Source: ChocPot-Mid sp043804925 (GTDB lineage: Bacteria > Bacteroidota > Ignavibacteria > Kapaibacteriales > UBA2268). From it: a stretch of DNA of 48,747 nucleotides. The DNA lies in contig JAZDIP010000027.1 of assembly GCA_043804925.1 (NCBI GenBank), positions 1 to 48,747 of the forward strand. The letters are read 5' to 3'. Under the pieces are notes generated by a model that did no database searches, was not told the origin of the DNA, and saw nothing but the letters and a program-made list of their open reading frames with translations. Below, piece by piece: positions 26,119-33,808 of the stretch. Position 1 is the first letter of the stretch; each line of letters begins with the position of its first letter. The position numbers and the translations under genes were made by a program.

Positions 26119-27048
26119 ATGATTAGTAATAAATTGAATTTGAAAATAATATTTATTTATGCGATTTTTTTATCAACAAGCTCATTGCTTGCTCAAACCG
26201 ATTCACTGATGGATATAGGTGTGATAACACCTACGATTGACAATACAAACAAAACCGGATATTATATCCCAAAAGACATTAAAGATTGCTTTGCTGAAAT
26301 TGACAAAATGCTGCCTTCCGATATAAAAGATTATATGTCCAAAATGGAGATTAACGAAAGCTTAAGAACTTATCCGGCTCTTTTTCATTGGATATATCAA
26401 AATTGGGGGATGGAAGACACAACAAGAATAGTTGATTATTTCATGAATTATGGATTTGACGATGGTGGCGAGATTACACGCGTTATCTTGGAATCATATT
26501 TGACATACAAAAAAGGAGAAAAAATAATACGAATTGAAATCAAACCAAAAGTATATTTAATCAATAAAAATTTATTTTTAATCAAAGCTGACACTATCGT
26601 CGTACCCCCAAAAATACCAAATCCAAAAGGAGTTATTAATTTTGATTCAACCGAAATGAAACCTCAATTTTATTTTATGGGTGGTAAATTCACGCTGATT
26701 GATTCCTTATATGACCCTATTATAAAAATGATTTATGATAATGGTTTTGTTGCTTCACAAAATCTCTGGTATGTCTGGTGGACACAAATAGCAAGGTTCG
26801 GAGAAGACAACGACACAGTGCCCTACTTTTTAACCGAAGACGAACTTAATAGCCAATTCGACAAAAAATATAGTTATAATGCGGATTTTATCTTAATATT
26901 TGAAGATGCAGACACTCCAATACCCAAATCAATCCTGCGTGACAACAAATTCGATTTCGGTTTTCCCGAATACTTGAGTACAAGAAAGCACTTTGGATTT
27001 TACTTTATAAGAAAAAGAGAAGTTGTCTATTTTGACTTGGAAGAGTAA
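26119..27048 (+). CDS. Secreted protein of unknown function
   Basis: I choose ATG 26119; the frame extends to a TTG at 26107 but ATG gives a normal signal peptide (MISNKLNLKIIFIYAIFLSTSSLLAQ). The mature part of about 280 residues is acidic and carries no recognised domain. Features visible are FHWIYQNWGMEDTTRIVDYFMNYGFDDGG near 95, which resembles energy-transducing or TonB-C-like secreted proteins. DIKDCFAEIDKMLPSDIKDYMSK near 52 looks like helical DUF6794-type proteins of Bacteroidota. I am unsure of either. It is a single gene with a strong terminator about 150 bases behind it. Confidence 0.6.
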   Translation: MISNKLNLKIIFIYAIFLSTSSLLAQTDSLMDIGVITPTIDNTNKTGYYIPKDIKDCFAEIDKMLPSDIKDYMSKMEINESLRTYPALFHWIYQNWGMEDTTRIVDYFMNYGFDDGGEITRVILESYLTYKKGEKIIRIEIKPKVYLINKNLFLIKADTIVVPPKIPNPKGVINFDSTEMKPQFYFMGGKFTLIDSLYDPIIKMIYDNGFVASQNLWYVWWTQIARFGEDNDTVPYFLTEDELNSQFDKKYSYNADFILIFEDADTPIPKSILRDNKFDFGFPEYLSTRKHFGFYFIRKREVVYFDLEE

Positions 27049-27099
27049 TCTTTATTTAACTAATGGATAAATTTTTTAAAGATAACAGTTGACGGCTTT

Positions 27100-27180
27100 T
27101 TAAATTTTGAATTCCAAATTCTAAATTTTAAGTTTTAAATTGATTTTAAATTTTAAATTGGGATTTTTAAATTTGATTTC
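27100..27180. repeat. AAATTTTAAATT word repeats
   Basis: TTTTAAATTTTGAATTCC, CAAATTCTAAATTTTAAG and TTTTAAATTGATTTTAAATT follow the stop at 27048. They are the same kind as 18040-18085 and 43185-43215. Confidence 0.6.
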
Positions 27181-27195
27181 ACCCTACCACAAAAC

Positions 27196-27238
27196 AAAAG
27201 AAGTGAAGTCCCTTATCTTGTTTCTTCACTTCTTTTTT
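27196..27238 (+). terminator. Strong intrinsic terminator
   Basis: AAAAGAAGTGAAG at 27196-27208 pairs perfectly with CTTCACTTCTTTT at 27224-27236 over a 15-base loop and continues into a T run. It lies about 150 bases after the stop at 27048. The A/T-flanked stem could act in both directions, but the next minus-strand gene ends at 27524. Confidence 0.75.
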
Positions 27239-27372
27239 GTATTTTATTTCTTTAGTTCTATTGTTCTATAGTCTTTCCGTCTGCCGTCCTTCTGAATTCT
27301 ACATTCTGCATTTTCCCTTCTCCCTTTTCCCTTCTCCCTATTTCCTATCTGCCGGCTGCTGTTCCCTGGCAT
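27239..27372. repeat. Pyrimidine word repeats (TTCCGTCTGCCGTCC, CCCTTCTCCC)
   Basis: TTTAGTTCTATTGTTC, TCTTTCCGTCTGCCGTCC, TTCCCTTCTCCCTTTTCCC and TATCTGCCGGCTGCTG combine words from the arrays at 15813-16211 and 36800-36950. Confidence 0.7.
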
Positions 27373-27387
27373 ACTGTTAATAATATA

Positions 27388-27452
27388 TTCCCTGCGGGAA
27401 AAGAACCTCTAATCTATACTTATTGTTACCAAAATATAATCCCTGACGGGAT
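27388..27452 (-). repeat. Palindrome-GGTAAC repeat, two hairpins
   Basis: TTCCC/GGGAA (27388-27400) and ATCCC/GGGAT (27439-27452), with GTTACC at 27425-27430. In reverse complement, the second unit has the same hairpin-spacer-GGTAAC layout as the cluster at 18163-18290. Confidence 0.75.
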
Positions 27453-27489
27453 ATTCTTCATTCAGTTTTCCCCGATAATAAAATGCTTT

Positions 27490-27523
27490 AAATTCGTAAT
27501 TCGTAATTCGTAATTAGTAATTA
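27490..27523. repeat. AATTCGT array abutting the GPP34 stop codon
   Basis: AATTCGTAATTCGTAATTCG, then TAATTAGTAATTA: about four 7-8 base units that end exactly at the TAA stop (27524-27526) of the minus-strand GPP34 gene. Confidence 0.8.
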
Positions 27524-28192
27524 TTAAATCGTGCCTCCGGTACCTGAAGCATCTGCAATACCTTCCACTATTCCTTTTATTAGTCTCGATGTTTCTTCGC
27601 GAATGGCATCACCCATGTGAGTTCTCTCGACGAGTTCGTTTATTCTCTCTTTAGCTTTACGGATTTCGTCTTTCTCAAATAAGTCTTCCAATAGGCGAGT
27701 AACCTGAACGAGACATAGCAAAGCAATGTTTTTTTCATCGGGATTTTCATACTTCAAAATAAATTTTTTTATTTTAGCTCTAAGTTCTTTTTCGGGTTCG
27801 GGATTTATCGTAGGAAATTTTGTTTTTGTTATCAGAGATAAAACCTTATATTTTTCTTCTTTTAACACATTGCTTTTAACAAGATGCTGTAAAGTATTTT
27901 CTTTGATGTTTTTGATTTTTCCGTCAATTTTTAACAACCAGTATTTAGCATCTTTCTTTTTTCCGGAATCAACAATAATTTTCAAAACTTCGTCAAAAAA
28001 AGAATTGCCGGTCGGTGTTGGGTCGGTAACAATTATTTTATTATCTTCATAATCGATTCTATTGGCGAAGTATAGTTCAATCATAATAGCACCGATAATA
28101 GAAAACGGCAATATACCCATTGCAGTAAAAAGCACTGTGCCTTTCTCATCCTTTAAGGCAATCAACATCAATTGTTCAGGTAAAGTTAGCAT
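27524..28192 (-). CDS. GPP34 (GOLPH3-like) family protein
   Basis: GPP34 is the fold of the eukaryotic Golgi protein GOLPH3, which binds phosphatidylinositol-4-phosphate. Bacterial versions are common but their role is not settled. The 222-residue protein has the family signs: MLTLPEQLMLIALKDEKG at the start, then the helix ILPFSIIGAIMIELYFANRIDYEDNKIIV, and a second half with PEPEKELRAKIKKFIL and ALLCLVQVTRLLEDLF. The C-terminal tail is helical and ends in a Gly-rich stretch (DASGTGGTI). The family is mostly described as peripheral membrane proteins. The gene is divergent from ruvB. Confidence 0.82.
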   Translation of the reverse strand: MLTLPEQLMLIALKDEKGTVLFTAMGILPFSIIGAIMIELYFANRIDYEDNKIIVTDPTPTGNSFFDEVLKIIVDSGKKKDAKYWLLKIDGKIKNIKENTLQHLVKSNVLKEEKYKVLSLITKTKFPTINPEPEKELRAKIKKFILKYENPDEKNIALLCLVQVTRLLEDLFEKDEIRKAKERINELVERTHMGDAIREETSRLIKGIVEGIADASGTGGTI

Positions 28193-28406
28193 AAGTTTTC
28201 CTTAAATTATTTTATTTCATTTCCTAAATTGATTAAAATATTTCAAAATTCCAAAGAATAATTTAACTATTTTAATAATTATTAGTTTTTGATACGAAAT
28301 TAACAGATATAATTAATTGCTCATTTGACTAAATTATGTTATTTTTCGAGTGATAAAATCACAATTTGGATAAAAGCTGGTTGATTTATAAGCCAAAAAC
28401 ATTTAT

Positions 28407-28440
28407 AATTGTTAATTGTTAATTGTTAATTGTTAATTAT
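28407..28440. repeat. AATTGTT heptamer array just before ruvB
   Basis: Four to five copies of AATTGTT end four bases before the ruvB ATG. The array thus forms the 5' leader of ruvB and leaves no room for a Shine-Dalgarno site. Confidence 0.8.
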
Positions 28441-28443
28441 TTA

Positions 28444-29478
28444 ATGAGTTACGAAGAAAAAAAAAGGACGGCAACCATTACTTCTCCGGAGCATATCTCA
28501 GAAGATGAAATTGAATATACTTTAAGGCCCAAGGTATTTGATGAATTTACCGGACAAAAGAAAATTGTCGAGAATCTTAAGGTATTTATTAGTGCTGCCA
28601 ATAAAAGAAAAGAAGCATTAGACCATGTTCTTTTGACCGGTCCTCCCGGACTTGGAAAAACTACTTTGAGTTATATCATTGCTAAGGAACTTGGGACAAA
28701 TATAAAAATAACATCAGGTCCCGTTTTGGAAAAACCGGGAGATTTAGCCGGTATATTAACTAATCTCGAAGAAAAGGATGTGCTTTTTATTGATGAGATA
28801 CATCGTCTTTCGGCAGTTGTAGAAGAATATCTTTATTCGGCAATGGAAGAGTTCCGTCTCGACATTATGATAGACTCAGGTCCTTCGGCTCGAACAATAC
28901 AACTTACATTACCAAAATTCACACTTATTGGTGCAACTACAAGAGCAGGATTGCTTACTGCTCCGCTTAGGTCAAGATTTGGCGTTGTAAACCGGCTTGA
29001 CTATTACGATACAAATGATTTGCAGAAAGTTATCAAAAGGTCTGCTTCAATTTTGCAGGTACCGATTGATGAACGAGGTTCTTTGGAACTTGCATCCCGT
29101 TCGAGGGGAACACCGAGAATTGCAAACCGGCTTTTGAGAAGGACAAGGGATTTTGCAGAAGTCAAGGGAGATGGTAAAATCAACAAACAGATCGCCGAAA
29201 TGACTCTTACTGCTTTAGAAGTTGACGAATTCGGTCTTGACGATATGGACAAAAGAATCCTTCTTACGATAATGCAAAAATTTTCGGGAGGTCCAGTCGG
29301 AATTAACACAATATCAGCTTCAATATCCGAAGAGGCAGGTACAATCGAGGAAGTTTATGAACCCTTCCTGATACAACAAGGTTTTTTACAACGGACACCA
29401 CGTGGCAGAGTAGCCACAGAAATTGCCTATAAGCATTTTAAAATAGAAAAAACAATAGGTGATGAGGGATTGTTTTAA
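28444..29478 (+). CDS. ruvB: Holliday junction branch migration ATPase RuvB
   Basis: RuvB is the hexameric motor that, with RuvA, moves Holliday junctions. ATG 28444 (MSYEEKKRT) is the likely start; the frame runs upstream to a TTG inside a repeat. The 344-residue protein has YTLRPKVFDEFTGQKKIVENL and Walker A LTGPPGLGKTTL near residue 58. Walker B VLFIDEIHRL lies near 107, sensor 1 LIGATTRAGLLTAPLRSRF near 155, and the arginine-finger and sensor 2 region SRGTPRIANRLLRR near 217. The C-terminal winged helix (GPVGINTISASISEEAGTIEEVYEPFLIQQGFLQRTPRGR) closes it. It stands alone between GPP34 and a restriction locus. Confidence 0.97.
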   Translation: MSYEEKKRTATITSPEHISEDEIEYTLRPKVFDEFTGQKKIVENLKVFISAANKRKEALDHVLLTGPPGLGKTTLSYIIAKELGTNIKITSGPVLEKPGDLAGILTNLEEKDVLFIDEIHRLSAVVEEYLYSAMEEFRLDIMIDSGPSARTIQLTLPKFTLIGATTRAGLLTAPLRSRFGVVNRLDYYDTNDLQKVIKRSASILQVPIDERGSLELASRSRGTPRIANRLLRRTRDFAEVKGDGKINKQIAEMTLTALEVDEFGLDDMDKRILLTIMQKFSGGPVGINTISASISEEAGTIEEVYEPFLIQQGFLQRTPRGRVATEIAYKHFKIEKTIGDEGLF

Positions 29479-29506
29479 GAAAAATTTTCTTAATGAATTA
29501 AAATAA

Positions 29507-30238
29507 TTAGTCAAATAATTCAGCAGGATTAATTTTAAATTGTAACATATTTGCTGTTAACCTGCCTGCATCTCCACCTTTTCTTTGTATAGTAATTCTG
29601 CCAATTCTAATATTTCCTCTTTGTGTAATCATTACATCATCATTCCCAAAATAATTTAAGCAATAATTCATGGGTTTTAAAATCCATCTCGCGTTTTGTT
29701 CGATTTTCTGTGCGACTAACATCCATTCAGCTGCAAATTTACCTCGCCCTTTTAAAATGTCTGATACAATTATTGATTGGTTTGACCTTATCCATTTTAA
29801 TAGGATAATTTGTTCTGACTCGGAAAATTCATTTACCAGTAATCTTTTCTTTTTTGAATTTTCCGGTTTAGCCTCACCGGTATAATACTTTAGCAGAGTG
29901 GAAATCCTCTTAGGAATATTCCACATATCAACATATTTATCAACCCATCTTTTGTCAATTTGATTGAATCGTCTTTTATTGCTTACTAATTTAACTTGAA
30001 TGTTTTCTATATCAATAACTTTTTTTAATTTGATTGTAACCTGAACCTGTACATCGGTTTTATATCCTGATACTTTAATTGCATCAACAAATTCAATTTC
30101 TGATAGTACATATTCCATGATAACAAGCCATTTCTGGGCATCTTTGTCAATTTTCCAATTATTAAACTTTCTGATTATATCATCTTCATTCCTGATTCCA
30201 TTTATTGCTGTATTGGAACCCTCGATACTTGTTTTCAT
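29507..30238 (-). CDS. Type II restriction endonuclease, HinP1I-like (predicted GCGC)
   Basis: The 243-residue protein closely follows HinP1I, which cuts G^CGC. It has the unusual active-site pattern Asp62-x18-Gln81-x-Lys83 (KTDVQ then NIQVKLVSNKR) at the same positions. It also has FNQIDKRW, GRGKFAAEWMLVAQK, NARWILK and the end GRITIQRKGGDAGR / ANMLQFKINPAELFD. HinP1I uses a Gln in place of the usual Glu of PD-(D/E)xK enzymes, and that is preserved here. The gene overlaps the methyltransferase stop by four bases (ATGA), so the methyltransferase is translated first. Recognition of GCGC is inferred from the resemblance. It appears intact. Confidence 0.92.
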   Translation of the reverse strand: MKTSIEGSNTAINGIRNEDDIIRKFNNWKIDKDAQKWLVIMEYVLSEIEFVDAIKVSGYKTDVQVQVTIKLKKVIDIENIQVKLVSNKRRFNQIDKRWVDKYVDMWNIPKRISTLLKYYTGEAKPENSKKKRLLVNEFSESEQIILLKWIRSNQSIIVSDILKGRGKFAAEWMLVAQKIEQNARWILKPMNYCLNYFGNDDVMITQRGNIRIGRITIQRKGGDAGRLTANMLQFKINPAELFD

Positions 30239-31023
30239 ACCAACTCGAAAATATTGTTTTTAATTAAATCCATTCTTTTTTCAGCTATATCAACATATTC
30301 TGATGATATTTCTGAACCAATCCATTTTCTGTTGAGGATTTGAGATATTTTTGCAGTTGTTCCGCTACCGAGAAAAGGGTCATAGACAATATCGTCTTCA
30401 TTGCTCCATGTATTTATTTGGTCTGCTGCCAGTTGTTCAGGGAATATGGCAGGATGATTATAAGCGATTTTGTCTTTTGTTGATATGCCCCCACCTACAG
30501 AATAAAAGAAAACATTCCCAATTTTTTTTTGTGATGTTCTTTCAACCTTCTTATAGTTTAGCTGCCCTTTAGTACCTCTGTTTTTCATATTTGCAAGACC
30601 ATTATATTTGCATTCTTCCATAATTGGATTGAATGTTTTCGGTTGATTCTTACTAAAGCAAAACATATATTCAAAATGTTGATGGTATCTTGGGCCGGAT
30701 GTTGGCATAGGATTGTTCTTGTAATATATCATTGTATCATTTAAATTAAAGCCAATCTCCTTAAAATACAATGCCTGCCTGAAAGAAGTGCCTGTCTCGC
30801 TACCATTTTCACTTGAATCGCCAACAATCCAGATTACCACTCCACCTTTCTTTAAAATTCTGAATAATTCGGTTGCAATTTCTTCAAATTCAAAAAAATA
30901 ACCTTTGTAATCTCTCAGATTATCATAAGGAGGAGAAGTTAAAACCATGTCAATAAAATTATCCGGCATACGCCTCATTGTTTCAATACAATTCTCATTA
31001 TATATTTTATTCAACTCTATCAT
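30235..31023 (-). CDS. Beta-class DNA amino-methyltransferase, probably N4-cytosine
   Basis: The 262-residue protein has motif IV TSPPYDNLRDY at residues 29-39 and motif I DPFLGSGTTAKI near residue 215. That is the beta-class order. SPPY is more usual in N4-cytosine enzymes and DPPY in N6-adenine enzymes. Since the partner endonuclease is HinP1I-like and GCGC contains no adenine, N4-cytosine methylation is the consistent reading. Known HinP1I and HhaI partners are 5-methylcytosine enzymes of a different class, so this pairing is unusual. It is the first gene of the pair, coupled to the endonuclease by an ATGA overlap. Confidence 0.87.
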   Translation of the reverse strand: MIELNKIYNENCIETMRRMPDNFIDMVLTSPPYDNLRDYKGYFFEFEEIATELFRILKKGGVVIWIVGDSSENGSETGTSFRQALYFKEIGFNLNDTMIYYKNNPMPTSGPRYHQHFEYMFCFSKNQPKTFNPIMEECKYNGLANMKNRGTKGQLNYKKVERTSQKKIGNVFFYSVGGGISTKDKIAYNHPAIFPEQLAADQINTWSNEDDIVYDPFLGSGTTAKISQILNRKWIGSEISSEYVDIAEKRMDLIKNNIFELV

Positions 31024-31154
31024 TTTTTTACAATTTCAAGCAAGTATCATGTTAAAAAGAAAACATATTTTTGTATAATCAATTATAACAAAGTTAAGTT
31101 TCTTTTTCTTTTAAGAAAAATAAAAAAAATTATCATAAATTCCATTATCCCGAA

Positions 31155-31418
31155 TTATTTTTCTTTTTTCTTCAAACTTTTCAAATATGGTTCCGAAACT
31201 CCCAATTCAAAAGCAATTTGTTTGAATGTCTTTTCAGGATACTTACGTAAATATTTCATTACTAAAGTATCGAGATGAGAAATCCCCGGCACATAAAAGT
31301 TCAAACCTGCAAGATTCTTTAGTATTATTTTTACTGTTTCCAATCCGCAAACATCACTCAAAATTTGTAGATCTGTTGTCAGGTCGCTTTCACTTAACAA
31401 ATCATAGACGTTTTCCAT
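31155..31418 (-). CDS. Small HTH protein, Mor-activator-like
   Basis: I choose ATG 31418, which has AGGTG about 9 bases upstream; the longer frame begins with TTG. The 87-residue protein has DLQILSDVCGLETVKIILKNLAGLNFYVPGISHLDTLVMKYL, then a helix-turn-helix FKQIAFELGVSEPYLKSLKK. The order (short helical part, a Gly-Phe-Tyr-x-Pro turn, and HTH) is that of the Mor/C activators of Mu-like phages. It lies just upstream of the methyltransferase gene on the same strand, so it may be a controller of the restriction operon or a phage remnant. Confidence 0.55.
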   Translation of the reverse strand: MENVYDLLSESDLTTDLQILSDVCGLETVKIILKNLAGLNFYVPGISHLDTLVMKYLRKYPEKTFKQIAFELGVSEPYLKSLKKKEK

Positions 31419-31466
31419 ATAACACCTGTATATATTATTCAATTTTAAACTTTACAAATCAAGTTA

Positions 31467-31712
31467 TTAAATATTTTGATTGATTCCGAATGACTCGAAG
31501 TAATCATCAATTATAAATTTCAAATCATCAATAAAGTCAGTATCCATGGGATTTTTGAAGGAAAACAACTCTAATACTTTGCCTAAGCTGAGCTTCAATT
31601 GTTCGTTGTTTGTTATATCTCCATTAATACCATTATTAAGACTATTATGAAATATTTTGTTGATATCATCAATCAATTCTTTCTCAATCTTTAGTTTTTT
31701 ACTATTTTTCAT
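31467..31712 (-). CDS. Small acidic protein of unknown function
   Basis: The 81-residue protein is charged and probably all helical (KKLKIEKELIDDINKIFHN, then NEQLKLSLGKVLELFSF and DFIDDLKFIIDDYFESFG). I do not recognise it. It is the first gene of a minus-strand run that leads through the Mor-like gene to the methyltransferase and endonuclease. It begins in the divergent regulatory region shared with the HTH repressor. Confidence 0.6.
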   Translation of the reverse strand: MKNSKKLKIEKELIDDINKIFHNSLNNGINGDITNNEQLKLSLGKVLELFSFKNPMDTDFIDDLKFIIDDYFESFGINQNI

Positions 31713-31752
31713 ATTTACATTTAATTAACTTTTATTTATTATTTTATAAATA

Positions 31753-31822
31753 TTTGAAATATATGTTGTTTATTTCAAAACATTTTCTTATTTTTGAAAT
31801 AATTACAAATATATATTGTAAT
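31753..31822. promoter_or_regulatory. Divergent operator region with inverted repeats
   Basis: There are three half-sites: TTTGAAAT (31753-31760), ATTTCAAA (31772-31779) and TTTGAAAT (31793-31800). They make two inverted pairs. A perfect palindrome follows, ATTACAA (31802-31808) with TTGTAAT (31816-31822) and a 7-base spacer, plus a further TTACAA at 31825-31830. The region separates the repressor gene (31879) from the small gene starting at 31712. It is the expected place for repressor binding. Confidence 0.65.
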
Positions 31823-31878
31823 ATTTACAACAAATATAGGTAATATATACAATATGTGCAAATAATTTTTTTAGTTTT

Positions 31879-32310
31879 ATGGGCGAACTACAAAAAAAAA
31901 TTGGTGAACGGCTAAGAGAAATTCGTCAATTGTTTCTCGAGGGCGATAAAGTTTCTACAAGGCAATTTGCTAACGCTTTAGGTGAGAAAAAGGATAGTAT
32001 TACCAATTACGAAATGGGAAAAGCCGGTATTCCCAACAGGTTATTGCTGAAATTATATGAACGGGGATTTAATCCGGTTTATATACTAACTGGTGAAGGT
32101 TCTATGTTTACCGAGAACAATAAAGGCAGGATACTGAAAGATAAGATTAACACTAAGAACAATAAAAATTCAGACATACAAAACATTAGAGAAATTGACC
32201 TGTCAAAACTTAGTTTGAATGAACTCGAAAGAAAGGTAAAGCAATATCAGGTTGCAGCCGGAGACATTTTAAAAATCATCGAAATGAAAAAGAGACAGGA
32301 GATAATTTAA
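31879..32310 (+). CDS. HTH (XRE/phage repressor-like) regulator
   Basis: The 143-residue protein has an N-terminal helix-turn-helix. IGERLREIRQLFLEGDKVSTRQFANALGEKKDSITNYEMGKAGIPNRLLLKLYERGFNPVYILTGEGSMF is the pattern of phage CI-type repressor DNA-binding domains. The second half is a linker (NKGRILKDKINTKNNKNSDI) and a helix that may dimerise (LSLNELERKVKQYQVAAGDILKI). There is no protease domain here. Instead, the next gene, 9 bases on, encodes an S24 protease. The two together look like a CI repressor split in two. Its upstream region is rich in inverted repeats. Confidence 0.8.
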   Translation: MGELQKKIGERLREIRQLFLEGDKVSTRQFANALGEKKDSITNYEMGKAGIPNRLLLKLYERGFNPVYILTGEGSMFTENNKGRILKDKINTKNNKNSDIQNIREIDLSKLSLNELERKVKQYQVAAGDILKIIEMKKRQEII

Positions 32311-32319
32311 CTAAGTTCT

Positions 32320-32973
32320 ATGAGTTCTTTACGCAAAAATAATAACTATTCACAAGCAACAATTAATGAATTATTTCATTTGGTCAAAACCACATTAATA
32401 CGTGAACAAATTGATTGCGTTGACCAATCCGAAAAACTTTCTTTTCTTTACGAAGAACTATTGAACAGAGACCGTTTGGATGTTTACGACGATGCAGTCA
32501 GTTCGGCAATATCCCAGACATCCTTCATAGAGGATTTCAAAACCGGTGCAACAGTAGTCAGCGTCAGAAGCATTAGTCCTGATTCACGATATGAATTTGC
32601 TGAATTATTGAGGAATGCTTTTAAATCCCGGAAAGATGATGAGAAGATTTCTGCCTCGATGCAATTATTGGATATTTTAAAGATTTTTGGTATGGAAGAT
32701 TCATCCTTTATCTGTGACGTTACAGGAAAATCAATGATTGATGCGAACATTTTTGAAGGTGATACATTAGTTGTAAATCGCGATAAAAAAGTTAGTGATG
32801 GTGATTTGGTGGTAGTTAAGTTCGATAATTACATCTTTGTTAAAAGGTTTATTAAAAGAAATGGGAATGAATATTTTTCATCTGAGAATATTGATTATAA
32901 GCCGGTTCAAATTGATGCTCAAATGGATTTTGAGATATTAGGAGTTGTGAAGTCTGTAATTCACAAATTTTGA
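32320..32973 (+). CDS. S24 (LexA/CI/UmuD-like) peptidase-domain protein
   Basis: The 217-residue protein has a C-terminal S24 domain: DVTGKSMIDANIFEGDTLVVNR with the catalytic Ser138, then DGDLVVVKFDNYIFVKRF with Lys175 as the general base. The N-terminal half is helical, with no obvious HTH. No Ala-Gly or Cys-Gly dipeptide, the usual self-cleavage site, is found before Ser138, so self-cleavage by the normal LexA route is doubtful. It follows the HTH gene by 9 bases and is likely cotranscribed. It may act as a damage-sensing partner of that repressor. Confidence 0.82.
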   Translation: MSSLRKNNNYSQATINELFHLVKTTLIREQIDCVDQSEKLSFLYEELLNRDRLDVYDDAVSSAISQTSFIEDFKTGATVVSVRSISPDSRYEFAELLRNAFKSRKDDEKISASMQLLDILKIFGMEDSSFICDVTGKSMIDANIFEGDTLVVNRDKKVSDGDLVVVKFDNYIFVKRFIKRNGNEYFSSENIDYKPVQIDAQMDFEILGVVKSVIHKF

Positions 32974-33080
32974 TTTGTTTGGGGAAGTCTTTTCTGCTGA
33001 AAATAATAGGTAGATTAACAAAATCGTATGCCCGAAAAATAATTTTCTAATCTCAAAAGAAGTTGCTACAAAAATTTATT

Positions 33081-33638
33081 TTATTCCTGCCATGGGTAAA
33101 AACCTCTGTAAATGCAAAAAGTAGAATCAAAATCATCAGGAATATTCACAACACATGAGAATTGTGGTTGATTTATTCCATCGGTTAATGGTCCGTATAT
33201 TTCGATATGATAAATACCGGGATAGATATTTCTTAGTTCATAGTTGATATCGTATAAGCAATCGCAACGGCATCCGGCTTTTGCCTGTTTTTCAAATATT
33301 TTAATAGTGTCCTTTGAAAACGAATATGATGCGTTAATTTTTTCGGGACAACAATTGAAACCGGCATTGATATGCGAAAGCCGGACAATCTGATAACTCA
33401 TGTAATAATTAAAAGTGATACATTCATCGGAAGCTGAGACGATTTCCTGAATTTCACCACCTATATTTTTACAATCAGTATGATTAATTATTCTTCCTGC
33501 TTTTTCTGTAAGAAAAGGATATTCACAGGTTGGCTCTCCCTGTTCAATTTCATTGCAGGATGTAAGTAAAAAGACAATTATTGATATTGATACAATCGAA
33601 AGTACCGAAATCGAAATTAATTTTATCAAATTTTTCAT
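33081..33638 (-). CDS. Cysteine-rich lipoprotein of unknown function
   Basis: The 185-residue protein has a long hydrophobic signal and the lipobox LLTSC (Cys near residue 28). The mature part has ten more cysteines, including NCCPE and the close set GCRCDCLYD. These suggest disulfides or a metal site in the periplasm or on the surface. A beta-rich C-terminus (PGIYHIEIYGPL, FSCVVNIPD) follows. I do not recognise a named family. It converges on the S24 gene. Confidence 0.7.
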   Translation of the reverse strand: MKNLIKLISISVLSIVSISIIVFLLTSCNEIEQGEPTCEYPFLTEKAGRIINHTDCKNIGGEIQEIVSASDECITFNYYMSYQIVRLSHINAGFNCCPEKINASYSFSKDTIKIFEKQAKAGCRCDCLYDINYELRNIYPGIYHIEIYGPLTDGINQPQFSCVVNIPDDFDSTFCIYRGFYPWQE

Positions 33639-33808
33639 AGTTTTTCTCTAATTGTTCCTGTTATATATGTATAAACACAGAAAACGGGAAAATGTTTCAT
33701 TTTGGGTGAAAATAAATTGGAATTCCTAAAAAGACAGAAAAGAATATTTGTTAATTTATATCAATAATTGTAATTTATCTAATTAAAAAGTTTAATTAGG
33801 ATTTAATT

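Noticed and set aside
29507..31023. Idea that the methyltransferase is N6-adenine specific like many beta-class enzymes
   Set aside because: The partner endonuclease is HinP1I-like, so the shared target should be GCGC, which has no adenine. SPPY also suits an N4-cytosine enzyme.
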